Shown here piece after piece: positions 21,579 through 34,098 of a stretch of DNA of 64,000 nucleotides. The stretch's first letter is position 1. Each line of letters opens with the position of its first letter. Below the pieces are notes generated by a model that was given only the letters and a program-made list of their open reading frames with translations, was not told where the DNA came from and did no database searches. The DNA is from Aphrocallistes beatrix (Eukaryota; Porifera; Hexactinellida; Sceptrulophora; Aphrocallistidae), in contig OY725491.1 of NCBI GenBank assembly GCA_963281255.1, positions 2,170,001 to 2,234,000 on the forward strand. Direction: 5' to 3'. The position numbers and the translations under genes were made by a program.

Positions 21579-24454
21579 ATGATGCCAATAAACAGAAAAT
21601 TGATCTCCTTTATTCTTATCTTTACAGGTACGTGTGTCGAATCAAATTTCAATGTAATATATATTATACAAAAGGATTGTAAAAACCTAATGGAAAATCA
21701 CTACTCCACCGATTGAATTTTTAATTTTTAGTGTCATCACAAATCGATGCTGGCTGTTTCTCAAGGTCTTTTTGTGACCTTAGAATAAACGACAGCTGCT
21801 ATGTTCATATCGACGAGGCAGTGGATTGGGATAAAGCAGAATCTTGCTGTGTAGCGTGGGGAGGTCATCTGGCTAGCATACACTCAGATCATGAGAACGA
21901 TCTCCTACACTCGATTCGTAACGAAGATAGAGCTACTTGGATAGGACTGAATGACAAAGCTAATGAAGGAACCTTTGTGTGGACAGACAAAACCCACAAT
22001 AATTACAACAAATTTGCGAACGGAGAACCAAACAATGCATACTCTGGTGGTGGTTCGGAACAGTGTGTACTCTTCAATCATAAATGGAGGGCAGTCGTAC
22101 AGGAATGGAATGATTTCCCATGTTCCTTAACACAATGGGAATCTGCACAATCATCTTACATTTGCCAAAAGAGTAAGTTAAATTAAGCAATTAAGCTTTT
22201 GGTTTGATGACTATATTATACTATCGTAACCAACATGCTTGTGCGAAATGTACAATATTGTACCGGAGTGGGTTAGCATGTTCCTTCACAAGATGGCTGC
22301 TACTAGCTTACCAATGCTAACAAATTTACTTTTATACCTGTTAAGTATTCATCAAAACAATTATTTTAAATTAATTCCAATTTAATAGAAACAAGCGCGC
22401 TTCGCTTGCTTGTGCTGTGCGGCTGGCGAACACTGCGTTCGCCGTAGGCGCCGTTTGGACACCTAGACTTAAATTGATTAATTATAAGGTAGATAACAAT
22501 CTGTCTTACTGTTATAATTGATATCACTCGAAAAATCACAAAATTTGTCAATTTTTGATTTTTGATGCGCAATGATGACGTCATGACAGAGTGATGAGTC
22601 ATCATTTTTTTGATGATAGTTGGATCATATTTTATGTATTATACACGTTATATTAAAATTTCAGCCTTCTATCACCTAAAATGGTTGAGATCTAATCGAA
22701 AAACTGAAATTTCTAATAATAAAAAAGGTAACAATGACTTCATAATTCCATGATGAGTCGACATTTTCGTCTGAAAGACTTCCACATGCCAAAAATTAGC
22801 TTATTTTGCTGAAGTAGTATACTTACACAAGTGGATCAAACAATCGACATTTCGTTTTACTTGAAAATTATAAGGATTATTTTAATTATTTTGTAATCCA
22901 ATTGCCTGCATTTCTCAATATATTTGCTGGGTGGATCATAAATGTTTGTGTATTTAGAAAAAAGAGAAAAATCAAAAGAAAAAATCTCGAATGCTATGTA
23001 CATTCTATGATCATACTTTAAAAATTGTTGTTCTTATTGGTGATTTCCCGTCTATAAACTAAAAGAAATTACCCTAATTTAGTATTTTGAATTAATAACT
23101 GACTATAGGAAGATAAAAATATATTTAATCAGGAGAAAAAAGTTATTTTCGAACTTGACATTTTTGAGATCAGATTATTGGACTCCCGGGTATATAATAT
23201 TTCAAAAATGTGTTCAAAATTATTTTGCGCAATGAATAGTGTTCATTTCTAAACAGAAGGGTGGTAGATTCCATAGTTCCAAACCGATTTAAAGTTAAAC
23301 TAAATTATCTTAGTCAAATTAATGAAGCAAATTTAATGTTGCAGAACTTTTGGATCACCTTATATATATATATATATGCATATACACATTAATCGAATAT
23401 TTCCACAGAAGGGGCATGCCTAATTTCGGGACGCGATGAGTCAAGATGTCTAATTTCCTGAAGAGGACGAAAATTTGGTATCTAATATGGCACATTGATT
23501 CGCCTCGACACGTCCCAGAAACTAGATATCTTATCTGCTTCGTCCCGGAAATTAGGCATTTTCCAACATAAAATTGAAGACAAGTTTAAAAATACTCTTG
23601 CAAACCCAATCATTCGCCCACAACACGAATTCCATAATGCTATTAGTCGATCTCGATCGCGATTCTAGTTGAAATTTATTTTTTAATTCATAATACTTTC
23701 TAATAGCGTCATTTTTTTAAATTTTACTTTTGTAGGTGTATATGATCAAGGTGTTATCAGTATACAAACAGAGACGTCTGGTCCTACTTCAGTACTGGTC
23801 AGTTGGAGACTGCTACAGAATCAAACATCCAGTTCCAACGAGACATTCTCTATATACTATAGTACTGGAGGAATAGAGATATTAGCTGGAACTACACGTT
23901 CTTTAATGTACAATATAACTGGCCTCGTACCGAATGTAAACTATCCGATTAGAATAGAAGTGTTTTCACAAATGCAAAACTCTTCGCTCCAAACATTCCA
24001 TTTATTGAAGGAAACCTTACAACCAATCACAATACCATGTTCTTGTCCAACTGATTCAACTACCACTTTATCTCCAATGCTTCCATCTTCAACTGCTTCG
24101 ACACCAACTGAAGTACCTGTATTATCTACAAACTTTCAGTTTACTCATCAATTAGCTTACATCATGGGAGCTGTGATGATAATTCTCTTTTTCGTTCTAT
24201 TCGTCTTCATCATTTCCATCATATTGTGCTGTTGTATGAAGTCAATGAAAAAAAGCCCTAAAGTCAACCAAGAGAAAACCTTGCCATACTTGCATGCAAA
24301 TATTAATCAAGCAAATTCTGACTTTTCGACCGTTACAACTATTGAAACGAAAGACAAATTTGAAGACGATTATTTTGTATCTAATCCGATGTATAAGGAA
24401 CTGAGTAGCACACAAAAGGACAACTTAGTTAAGACGCAATTTTCTTGTCAGTGA
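21579..24454 (+). CDS. Type I membrane receptor: CTLD + FN3 + TM + NPxY tail (gene A, copy 1)
   Basis: Three exons: 21579-21627, 21732-22172, 23736-24454, phase 1 at both junctions, 402 aa. Exon 1 gives signal peptide MMPINRKLISFILIFT. Exon 2 (about residues 17-163) is a CTLD with CCVAWGGHLASIHS, an EPN triplet and WND (mannose-type). Exon 3 begins a fibronectin type III domain (about 165-255; VLVSWRL strand, YNITGLVPNVNYPIRI), then a Ser/Thr/Pro-rich stalk, a TM helix (about 303-330) and a basic stop-transfer. The tail has NPMY (380-383) overlapping YKEL, motifs known for PTB binding and clathrin-mediated uptake. The second intron holds a family-A element and a foldback MITE. The start is the first of two adjacent Mets directly before the hydrophobic core. 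A Met farther upstream is in frame in copy 1 only. Role inferred: glycan-sensing or endocytic receptor. Confidence 0.85.
22389..22805 (+). mobile_element. Family-A element in intron 2 of the lectin receptor
   Basis: Begins at ACAAGCGCGCTTCGCTTGC, continues through the GC module, TGACGTCA plus TGAGTCA core and the TTCCATGATGAGTCGACA segment. Terminal repeats are missing. It sits in sense orientation within the intron. Copy 2: 41562-41978. Confidence 0.75.
23408..23560. mobile_element. Foldback MITE in intron 2 of the lectin receptor
   Basis: Arms GCCTAATTTCGGGACG and CGTCCCGGAAATTAGGC face each other across about 110 bp, with imperfect pairing continuing inward (TCTAATTTC / GAAACTAGA). Noncoding. 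Copy 2: about 42581-42733. Confidence 0.6.
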
Positions 24455-24584
24455 AATATGTATTACAATTAAAGTCCCCAATAAAATACAAGCGTGGTTA
24501 CTGGTTAACTATTTTTATGTTGTGTGTGTAGTTTTCAGAAAAATTAACCTTGGACATGAAAACATTGTCTCAGGATATGAAGCA

Positions 24585-25042
24585 CACTGCCTGGACAAAA
24601 GTATTCGAACACTATTTTGCTTTGCATCATAAATAATACTAAATGAATCTATCCATGGAGACCAATTGGTTCAAATACGATAGCTACTCAAAATCTTATA
24701 TCAAATTTGAAATATGTACATTCGGATTACTCATTTCAGAAGTTTTCTAAAATCAATTATGCTTCAAAGTAAATTGATATTGCTTATGCCACCTTGATCC
24801 ACTTGTTCTCATTATATATAATGCTCATGGCAAGTGGGCAAGTAGTATAAGGTGACACAATTACACTTTGGAAAGGATTAGAAGCTTCTAACCTGGTATT
24901 CGAGTGATTAGATTTCGAAATTGAAGTTAGATTTTCATTAGCTGTCGTGGTTTGAATCAATTGGTCTCCATGAATATACCCATTTTAGTATTATTTATGA
25001 TGCTAAGCAATATGCTGTTCGAATACTATTGGTCAGGCAGTG
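24585..25042. mobile_element. Tc1-type MITE downstream of the lectin receptor (copy 1)
   Basis: Ends CACTGCCTGGACAAAAG and the complement CTATTGGTCAGGCAGTG carry the GTATTCGAACA motif just inside. Same family as 4690-5353 and 50911-51947. A 7-bp indel and a T/G SNP (24977 versus 44143) separate it from copy 2 (43758-44208). Confidence 0.7.
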
Positions 25043-25827
25043 TATAAACACCTCTTTGGAATAAGTGCGCGTGTTTGTCAAATTTCCGATTCTGTATATA
25101 ATGTTTTTAATATAGTAATTGATGTATATTTAGAATGTGTGCATGCTTTTAGATGAACAAGTTATTTTAAATTACATTTGTCATTCATAGTCACATATCT
25201 ATGCTACCGTATCAGTATAGATTCTAATATTGGAACCATTCATATTCGTTCATAACAGTTGCTGCAATTTTCCGTGGAAAGATCGCCATGAAGGACGTCG
25301 ACCAGATAGTATCAATACAGAATAAGAACAGTGCTTACTTTGTTGAATGGATCCCTAGCAATGTGAAAATAACTGTTTGTAATGTTCCGCCCAAGAAATG
25401 AAAATGTCCAGCATATTCATTGTAAATACAACGGCGATCAAATCCTTATGTGAAAGTAGAACAATATTCAACAATTAGAACAATTTTCAAAAATGTTCAG
25501 AAAAAAGTCTTTCATTTACGTACTCCTATATAGACGAAGGAATAGATGAGATGGAATGAAATAATTTAGCCTTGATTTTATACAAACAGTTATTAGTATA
25601 CGTATGTCAACAGAGTCATCACCATCATGTATAGTCATGTAGAATCATATGTTGGTATCCTAATGTGAATAACTTAAACTAATTATATAAAATATTATTT
25701 CCTTTACAAACAAATGAAAGATACCTAAAATATATGTAATAGAAAATATTCAAATTAATAGTACAAATAAAATAATTATAATGTAAAACGATACAAAGGT
25801 TCACGCGGGAAAGCTAATTATAGAATA
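25043..25827. other. Intergenic between convergent genes, no gene seen
   Basis: AT-rich spacer between the 3' ends of the lectin receptor and the DOMON gene. No feature beyond likely 3' flanks. Confidence 0.5.
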
Positions 25828-27108
25828 TTACAAGAAAAAAGAAGATAATGACACTATTGCAAGCATTGCATAGATAACACCGACTGTTGGAATATTGGTA
25901 AAACCAGAGCCAACAGCAGTTGCAATCACTGCTCTGGACGAGGAAATGCATCGGTCGGCCATGTGGTATTGAATATTTCCTGAGCTATATCCACCACGAG
26001 CTAGTAGAATCCAATAACCATCCGTGCTGTTCAGCAGTGGAGTACGGGTTATAGATGATGTGAAGGTACAATTCAAGATTCCTCCAGAATTAGTGGAGGA
26101 TACTGCTGTCAGGAGCTGTTCGGAAGAAATAGAAGGGGTGCTGCGAACTGAAGCGAATCTTTCTTGAATAGTGACACCGATATTAGTACGGTGACATAGG
26201 AATACATACGTGTTTGGCATGCTTTCAGTTTCAGAGAAACCAACAGCAATCCATCCAATTGAAGCATCTGCAAACTGGAGCTGGAACTGAACTGTATTAA
26301 CTTCAGTTGTAGAGATGGTAGCGATATTACCGTTTGCAGGATCGGATATCTTAGCGCAGTTAGAGAAGTAATAACAGGCTTTGCTTGCGGAATTACAATT
26401 GCTAGTAATATCCATATCTATTGGAGGAACTATCGGAGATGGAGTTGGAGTTGGAGTTGGAGTTGGAGACATTATCATTGAAGTGACATATGTTGTCATT
26501 GAAATGGAAGTCATAGTTATTGAATTGACAGAAGAGAAAATTGCAGGATCTGGATCTGTTGCAATCTGCATTTTGGAATTAGAAACACAGCGATTGCTGC
26601 CACCATGGTTTTGTATATTCGTCCCATATGAACCACGAGCTAACAGAAGATAATAGCCATTGTTGTCGTTCAGCATTGGAGTGCGGGTTATAGGTGATGT
26701 GAAGGTACAATTAAAGATTCCTCCAGAATTGGTGGAGGATACTGCTGTCAGGAGCTGTTCGGAAGAAATAGAAGGGGTACTGCGAATTGAAGCGAACCTT
26801 TCTTGAATAGTGACACCGAGATTAGTACGGTGGCATAGGAATACATACGTGTCTGGCATGCTTTCAGTTTCAGAGAAACCAATAGCAATCCATTCAATTG
26901 AAGCATCTACATACTGGAGCTGGAACTGAACTGTATTAACTCCAGTTGTGGAGATGGTAGCGATATTACCGTTTGCAGGATCGGATGTCTCAGCGCAGTT
27001 AGAGAAGTAATAGCAGGCTTTATCCGCGGTACTGCAGTCATTCGTAATTTGAGCATTCATAGCGTTATGAAACAAGAGAAATGTAAAGACGAGCTGAAAT
27101 CTAATCAT
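25828..27108 (-). CDS. GPI-anchored tandem DOMON protein (copy 1)
   Basis: Single open exon, 426 aa. The start is placed at the Met at 27108, where a signal peptide begins (MIRFQLVFTFLLFHNAMNA). Nineteen further in-frame residues upstream are polar and probably untranslated. Two DOMON domains (about 22-175 and 236-390) share KACYYFSNCA, DPANGNIATIST, the WIA(I/V)GFSETESMP core and VFLCHRTN. They are joined by a Ser/Thr-rich linker with a PTPTPTPTPSP tract. The C-terminus is a short hydrophobic tail typical of a GPI-attachment signal. DOMON domains bind heme or sugar in known families; no catalytic partner domain is present here. The two domains are much alike at DNA level, so the internal duplication is fairly recent. 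Copy 2 differs by Asp to Asn in domain 1 (C at 26853) and silent changes. Confidence 0.85.
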   Translation of the reverse strand: MIRFQLVFTFLLFHNAMNAQITNDCSTADKACYYFSNCAETSDPANGNIATISTTGVNTVQFQLQYVDASIEWIAIGFSETESMPDTYVFLCHRTNLGVTIQERFASIRSTPSISSEQLLTAVSSTNSGGIFNCTFTSPITRTPMLNDNNGYYLLLARGSYGTNIQNHGGSNRCVSNSKMQIATDPDPAIFSSVNSITMTSISMTTYVTSMIMSPTPTPTPTPSPIVPPIDMDITSNCNSASKACYYFSNCAKISDPANGNIATISTTEVNTVQFQLQFADASIGWIAVGFSETESMPNTYVFLCHRTNIGVTIQERFASVRSTPSISSEQLLTAVSSTNSGGILNCTFTSSITRTPLLNSTDGYWILLARGGYSSGNIQYHMADRCISSSRAVIATAVGSGFTNIPTVGVIYAMLAIVSLSSFFL

Positions 27109-27361
27109 TCTTCGGTGTATACTATTTCTAGCACATTTGATTGCATAATTGTCATTAACATACATACATACATACGTACATACAGTGCCGTCGGAAGCTT
27201 CTCAAAAGTGGGGCGGCCATGGCCGCCCTGCCTATCCATTTACCTCCCCCACCCGCACCTCTGCATACCTACTAGCCATCCCAGGCCTAGCCATCAGATG
27301 CCTCGTCAAAAGTGGGGCGGCTATGGCCACCCCAGCCGACCCATGTCTGACGGCCTTACAT

Positions 27362-27561
27362 NNNNNNNNNNNNNNNNNNNNNNNNNNNNNNNNNNNNNNN
27401 NNNNNNNNNNNNNNNNNNNNNNNNNNNNNNNNNNNNNNNNNNNNNNNNNNNNNNNNNNNNNNNNNNNNNNNNNNNNNNNNNNNNNNNNNNNNNNNNNNNN
27501 NNNNNNNNNNNNNNNNNNNNNNNNNNNNNNNNNNNNNNNNNNNNNNNNNNNNNNNNNNNNN
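27362..27561. other. Assembly gap of 200 N
   Basis: A run of exactly 200 N. Sequence left of it (ending CCTTACAT) reappears at 46520-46527, and sequence right of it (GCAAGGGTCC) is the repeat of 6607. It is a scaffold join, not a measured distance. Confidence 1.
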
Positions 27562-29424
27562 GCAAGGGTCCCTAACCAGGGGGTGTACACTCCCGGTGCA
27601 ATGCGATGTTTATGTAAATATCATTGATATTTACTAGATACTACTCTCGAATTATCCCTGTTTAGTTGATTAAATACAGGATTCTTGTTCTCCTTAGCAT
27701 ACTATTCAAAAGATTTATGAGTTATTTATTTTCAAACATTTAATTGTAGTTTAGCTATTCAAAATCTACAACAGAATTATAGATTCAAGTTTGTTAGTAA
27801 CTTTAATTATTATGATCAAGTGTAATAAACTGCTACTGTTATGATATAAATGTACGAACTATATATACAGCAGAAATGTCAGTCATCCGAACGTGATGGG
27901 ACCAAAGGGGGTTTGGATACTGAAATGTTCGGATAACTGATATTATACTGTACTCTTGTAGTGTACTGTACTGATTCGCACTTTCGTATACGTCCAGTAT
28001 GCTACAACATAAATGCTGCAATAATCAGATAGGTCATATTGAAGGATTGTAGTTGTCAAATTGGAACTTGCATATTTTCGAATTACTAGGGAACTAATTA
28101 TTTCACTCCATTCTATGAAGTGGAATATGTATTCCCATCGTCATTTTACATACAACGTAATTATCAATTTGCTGTTCATAATAATGTTTGTAATTGAATA
28201 GACACGCCCTACTACTCGATTGGAATGGTTGTAGTCAAATATGACGAAAAATACTAGAATAGAGCATGGTATTCTCTTAGAATTCCACTTATTTGCGTAT
28301 TCTGACTGTATGGTCAATCATCTTATTGTATTATAATATCAGCATTTAGTGATTATTGCTACTTTTCAGAAAACGAAATGCAATGTTATTTTGTGATTAA
28401 TATTTTTAGATCGTGTCTAGTGAAGAAATGAAATGCTATCAAAATTGTGGTCAATTGAGGTAGATCTACTTGATGAGTAAGGGGGACCGAATCTTCACCA
28501 AATGTTATCCTACACTTTACAGTTCTTAATTTGAATCAATCAAAGTTTCTTAATTTTTTTACCACAACATTGAGAGTTATTTTATCAACAAAATGAAACA
28601 GATATTTATACACAATGTAGTACGTAGTATTTTTTGTATAAATAATCAATAATTTTTCAGATTATGTACAGCAGTAATTTAGTAATTAATCTGGCCACTG
28701 TCTAGATTTGTGCTGTTAAATTTCCTCCTTGTCCCGGTTCTAGCACACTCCTCTGCCTCCTTATATTCAAAATTGAATTGTAATCTAAGAATAAGTAAAC
28801 ATGTCATTATATGACTAATATAGTATCCTTACTATTAAAACTCGATTAATGTTTATATATATATATATATGTAACGAATTGATTGAAGAAACTGCCAGCC
28901 ACAGAAAGCTGATTTTTGGCATGTGGGAGTCTTTTGGCTATGGCTCCACTAAATTCTGAGCTCAGACGAAAATCTCGACTCATCATGGAATTATGACGCC
29001 ATTGCCACATTTTTTATAATTAGAAATTTCAGTTTTTCGACCATAACTCAACCATTTTAGGTGATAGAAGGTTGAAATTCAAATAGAATGTATATATTAA
29101 TATTCTTCACATGTGATACAACTATCATCAAAAATGATGACTCATCACTTGTTATGACATCATCATTACGCATCAAAGTTTTAAAAATTGACAAATTTGG
29201 TGATTTTTCGTGCGATATCGACTCCGCTTAATAGGGACACTGTTTAATAGGGTCAACCGCTTAATCGGGCCACTTTTGGTAGGACCGGAATAGCTCTCAC
29301 ACATAGAAGCTAATACAAAATATTTTCGGTTAATAGGGTTCTCCGCTTAATCGGGCAAAATGTCCTCTGACCGATGTGACCCGATTAAGCGGAGTAGACT
29401 GTATCGATATCTTTGTTAACATAC

Positions 29425-30775
29425 CTTTTTTACAAACATATGAAGTGCGTATAGAATTTAGTCTATCTTTATCGCATCTGTAGTCACTCCAAGTTAGTTC
29501 GCTAAATCCGTGGCCATTATCAAAGAAATGTATGCAAGATTCTAATTCTGCAAAACGATTTGGTTCACTTTGAGCGAAGTTTTTGTAATCAAAAGTTGTT
29601 CCATCTGTCCATCTATAATTTCCTCTCTCCTCTGTTTCACTGAGGCCAATCCAGGTATAATCCCTCTTATCTCGGATAGAGTTAACTGCGTAGTTTTCTA
29701 GATCTGAGTGTATGCTAGTTAGGTGACCTCCCCATTCTACACAGCAGCGCTCTGCTTCATCCCAAGTTGCACTGTAATCCTGGAAGATGTAGCACTTCCC
29801 ATTTATAATCAGGTCACACCTCGATTTTTCGATATGTGGACATGTTCCTAGATAGCAATATGCATTCTTTATAAATTGTTTCTAGGACATACTTATGAAG
29901 AAAAAAGGACTGCTTAAAAGCTTAAATCAGTTACTTAGGGTAAAATGTTTTATGAAGCATCTATGATCTAGATTTTTAAACCTACTTTTTTGACAAATAT
30001 AAGGTTCTTTGGAATAGCACTCGCGATCATTCCAAGTTGGTTTAATTGCATCTTGAGGTCGGATGTGGATACAAAATTCATTTCCACCTCTTCCTCCATT
30101 ATTAGGTTCGCCTGGAGCAAAAATACTGTAGTCATAAGGTGTAGAATCTGACCACACATAAGTTCCTTTCTTGGCAATATCGGTGAGTCCAATCCAAGTA
30201 CTTTTCTTACTATTACGGATTGAGTTGAGTTGGTTGTTCTGAGCTGCTGAATGTATGCTAGCAAGATGACCTCCCCATGCTACACAGCATTCCTCTGCCT
30301 TACTCCAGGTGAGAGCTCGGTCGATGTAAACGTAGCAGTTACTTCCAATCCTGAGATCACATTTTGGCTTTGAGAAACAAGCATCATTTAGTGATACTAT
30401 AATATGGAATAAGAGTATAATAAATGCTGATAATATTTAAGATGAATATTTTCATCATTTATAGTGTAAAATTAAACGGATATTTTCTGAAAACCTAAAA
30501 AGTAGTTTATGTTGATATTATTAATATAAACAGTACTCATTGTATTAATCTGCAGAATGATATGAGAAGTTTTGATTCCAAATTAATTCCAATGTCTCGA
30601 ATTTTTTATCTTTTTCCTGTAATATACATTTTTGAAATTAATATAACACAATAGCCATTATAGATTATGAGTGAGATACCCCTATATAACTTTAATGCTG
30701 TAAATAAGGTAAACGGATATACTTACCGGTAAATGTTAGAGTAAATGCGATAATAGAGAGTTGAGCGATCTTCAT
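29425..30775 (-). CDS. Secreted tandem C-type lectin, EPN type (gene C, copy 2)
   Basis: Exons 30775-30727, 30396-29986, 29847-29425, identical in structure to 8470-9820. I saw no difference in the coding exons. The same unresolved 3' end and adjoining family-A element are present, so truncation by the transposon is fixed in both haplotypes. Confidence 0.8.
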
Positions 30776-31916
30776 CTTGTTGTAGTAGTATTGCATATTC
30801 AGTGTATTCCATCATAGTTTGGGGGTAATTTATAGTAAATGCTCTTGAGTAATTACTAGGTCATCTCTCTTAAAAAAAGACTACCTTTCTGAGATAATTC
30901 CTATCCTCGGATAAAGTGTTGCAACGAATATGATTAATTACTTTTGGAACAGACTATATTAATCACTATCTATATATTGTACAATTGATATGATTCATGT
31001 AATTCAAGGATGACTATATTATAATGAACTGAGTCAATAGTATGATTCATATTATACAAGCATCTGAGTATTGTTCTGTTGAACATTGCAACAAGTAGTG
31101 CTACTCTTCATTAACTCTGTTAGTTGTTGAAGCATATTATTTCCTTCAAATACTTGTACTAATTCTTTAAATTAGATTCTTTAAATTCAAATAATTCAAT
31201 TAATAATACTAATACCAGTCAATGTATACGTATAATAGTAAACACACATAATATCACACTCTTCTAATCTCATACAGTAATGGGGTCACTCTCTAGCATA
31301 ATTATTTGAATGTACAAGTATATACTCATTCATTGTTCAATCACATGCAATTCTTTTGTTCACCCACAGCATTTGTAATCTAGAAATGATTAGAATGATT
31401 TAAAATTTACTGGAATTTCATGTAAACTCAGCTATTACACCGATTTAAGTATTGAAATATTTTCGTCGTTGCAAGGAATAATATTAATAGAATCTTAGAA
31501 TAAAACATTTAGACGCAGAATTTCCTTTCTATTAAACACACATCAAAAACATGACAACAGTAAGTATGTTTTATTATACAGATAAGACCACAGTAGAATC
31601 TCGTTAATTCGAACACGGATAATACCACCAACATTTTATCTAATTTAAGGAGGAAAATACGCACATGTAAACACTGATTAATGAGAACAAACTTGACCAT
31701 CCCTTGGTGTTCGTTTTAACGAGGCTCTCCTGCATATCTATGGTTTTCTTGATAAAAGAAACTGCCAATTAGATGAGTTTTATAATCAGTTGGCTAATTA
31801 TCAATGGCTTATTTTATATTCTGTTTCCCCGAGTAGATTAGTCTCGATCAAATGATTTATATAAATTATTTTCATTTTTTACTAAATCATTAGAAGAGAC
31901 GTTTGTTAGTTACTAC

Positions 31917-34098
31917 CTTTCTTGCAGACATATGAAGTTTGATGGCTATTCCTTGATGTCTGATCACACGGTAGATCATTCCAGGTCAGCTCATCCCTCT
32001 GTTCCCCATCATGCCATAAGTGAACGCAATCCTCTGTACCTCTGGCATTATCTGGCTGGTTACGTGAGAAATGGGTGTAGTCATTCGCCGTACTATCTGT
32101 CCACACAAAGGTTCCCTCATTGTCTATATCGTTAAGACCGATCCAAGTGAGATCCTGTCCATCTCGCAGGGAACTGATCGCGTAATTTTCTAGATCGGAG
32201 TGTATGCTGGCTAGATGGCCTCCCCACTCCACGCAACATCGCTCTGCATCGCTCCAATTTGACTTTAAGTCAACGAAAATGTAGCATTTCCCATTCAGAG
32301 TCATGTCACACCTAGACTCTGCTAACAGAGGACACATTTCTATGGGAATATAAAATTTATGATGAAGGAATTCGGAGCAGAAATAATAAATGTATTTGTA
32401 GAGGTAGAGGTACTAAATTCATACTTACTTAGTATATTATCGAACAATGTTAAATCATGAATAAATTAGTGTAGTAAATTCTTATAATCACATAAACTGA
32501 ATTTGATATAAATCCGTTAATTATTTAACATTAATTAAATACTTTTGCGTCTGAAAACATCAAATAGATGCGTGAAATATACTTTCGGTTAAGTCATCCT
32601 ATTCAATTTGAAGTTTCAGTATTAAATTCACTTACTTTTTTTTACAAATGTAAGATGTCATCACATGTTCCGAGCTGGAGCTCATGCAATTGTAATCATT
32701 CCAAGCTTCTCCTCTCGCTAGATCAAAGAAATGAAAGCAAGATTCTCCATTCGAACTGTCTGGTTGATTCATAGCGAAGTTTGTGTAATCGAACTCTGTC
32801 CCATCAGTCCACACATAAGTCCCATCGCTTGCCGAATCGCTGAGTCCTATCCAAGTGAACTTATCTTTGTTGCGGATAAAGTTCACCAGATCATTCTCAA
32901 CATCTGAGTGTATGCTAGCCAGGTGACCTCCCCATGCTACACAGCAAGATTCTGCTTTATTCCAATTCACTGATTGGTCGATGTGTACGTAACAGTCTCC
33001 CTCTATGCTGAGATCACAAGTTGGTTTGGAGAAACACTCGCCGCTTTCTGATGCTAAATCTGTATCATACAATAAGTACTATTTGAACTAACAATTCTGA
33101 AATCATTCCACAAATTTTGAATATACATATGTATACCTTTGAAAAGAAAATAGGTAAGTTATAAAAATGACTCCAGCAAATTATTTGATGATTTTGCATT
33201 TTGTCTGAGTCTCAAACGTGATTGGATAAGCCGAAGAGATTATTACAAAATTCTTAGAAAAAATGCTTAATTCACTTCTTAAAATATTGACAAAGTATTC
33301 GTATAATCTTCAGTTAATCGTATTATTTCGTAAATACTCCAAGTATACTAATTCAGAATTTTCTGCAACTAAAGCAACATTAAATCCCATATTTCCTTTA
33401 TTGAAGATGATGTGTTTATGTTTGTAGCTTACTCACTATTGTTAGTTAATCGACTTACTCTTTTGGCAGATGTAAGATGTCATCACATGTTCCGAGCTGG
33501 AGCTCATGCAATTGTAATCATTCCAAGCTTCTCCTCTCGCTTGATCAAAGAAATGGAAGCAAGATTCTCCATTCGAACTGTCTGGTTGATTCCTAGCGAA
33601 GTTTGTGTAATCGAACTCTGTCCCATCAGTCCACACATAAGTCCCATCGCTTGCCGAATCGCTGAGTCCTATCCAAGTGAATCTATCCTTGTTACGGATT
33701 TGGTTGAGGACATTGTTTTCAGTGACTGAGTGTATGCTAGCCAGATGACCTCCCCATGCTGCACAGCAATGCTCTGCTTCATTCCAGTTCAAACTCTGGT
33801 CCACGTGAACGTAGCATTTATTCTTCAGCTTGAGGTCACAATTTGGTTTCGAGAAACACCTTCCTTCACTCTGTTGAACTAAAATATCAGGTTTAAATAA
33901 TTTATAAGCACCCTTTAACATTTAGGGAACCAATTTTGTTTTATTCTTTGTCTTAGTCTTTGAAAATTTAAATTAGTTTTTGAAAATTTAAATTAAATTA
34001 AAAATCAGTTAATCATAATTATTTTGTTTATTTATTTATTTACAAATACTACCTCCAAATGCGAAGATAAATATGAGAATTAGAACAGTTCGCATCAT
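31917..34098 (-). CDS. Secreted tandem C-type lectin, QPD type (gene B, copy 2)
   Basis: Exons 34098-34053, 33878-33459, (33059-32636, phase-broken CTLD2), 32339-31917. One silent SNP (32038 A versus 11083 G) in a Gly codon of CTLD3 was noted. The eight-A run at the CTLD2 donor is the same as in copy 1, so the phase problem is shared. See 10962-13143 for the domain description. Confidence 0.75.

Larger units (their letters stand above)
6607..27361. repeat. Shared 20.7-kb block, copy 1 (end of contig A)
   Basis: Collinear with 27562-46527. The offset is 20,955 up to the TTAA element at 16583, then 19,177, 19,175, 19,173 and finally 19,166, accounting for one 1,778-bp (element plus TTAA) and three small length differences (2, 2 and 7 bp). 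The right end coincides with the N gap. Read as one haplotype of a heterozygous locus. From 6607 to 7869 no gene is recognisable. Confidence 0.95.

Noticed and set aside
27049-27637. Long open frames running through the N gap
   Set aside because: They exist only because N codons are read as open. The flanks are the end of contig A and the start of contig B.
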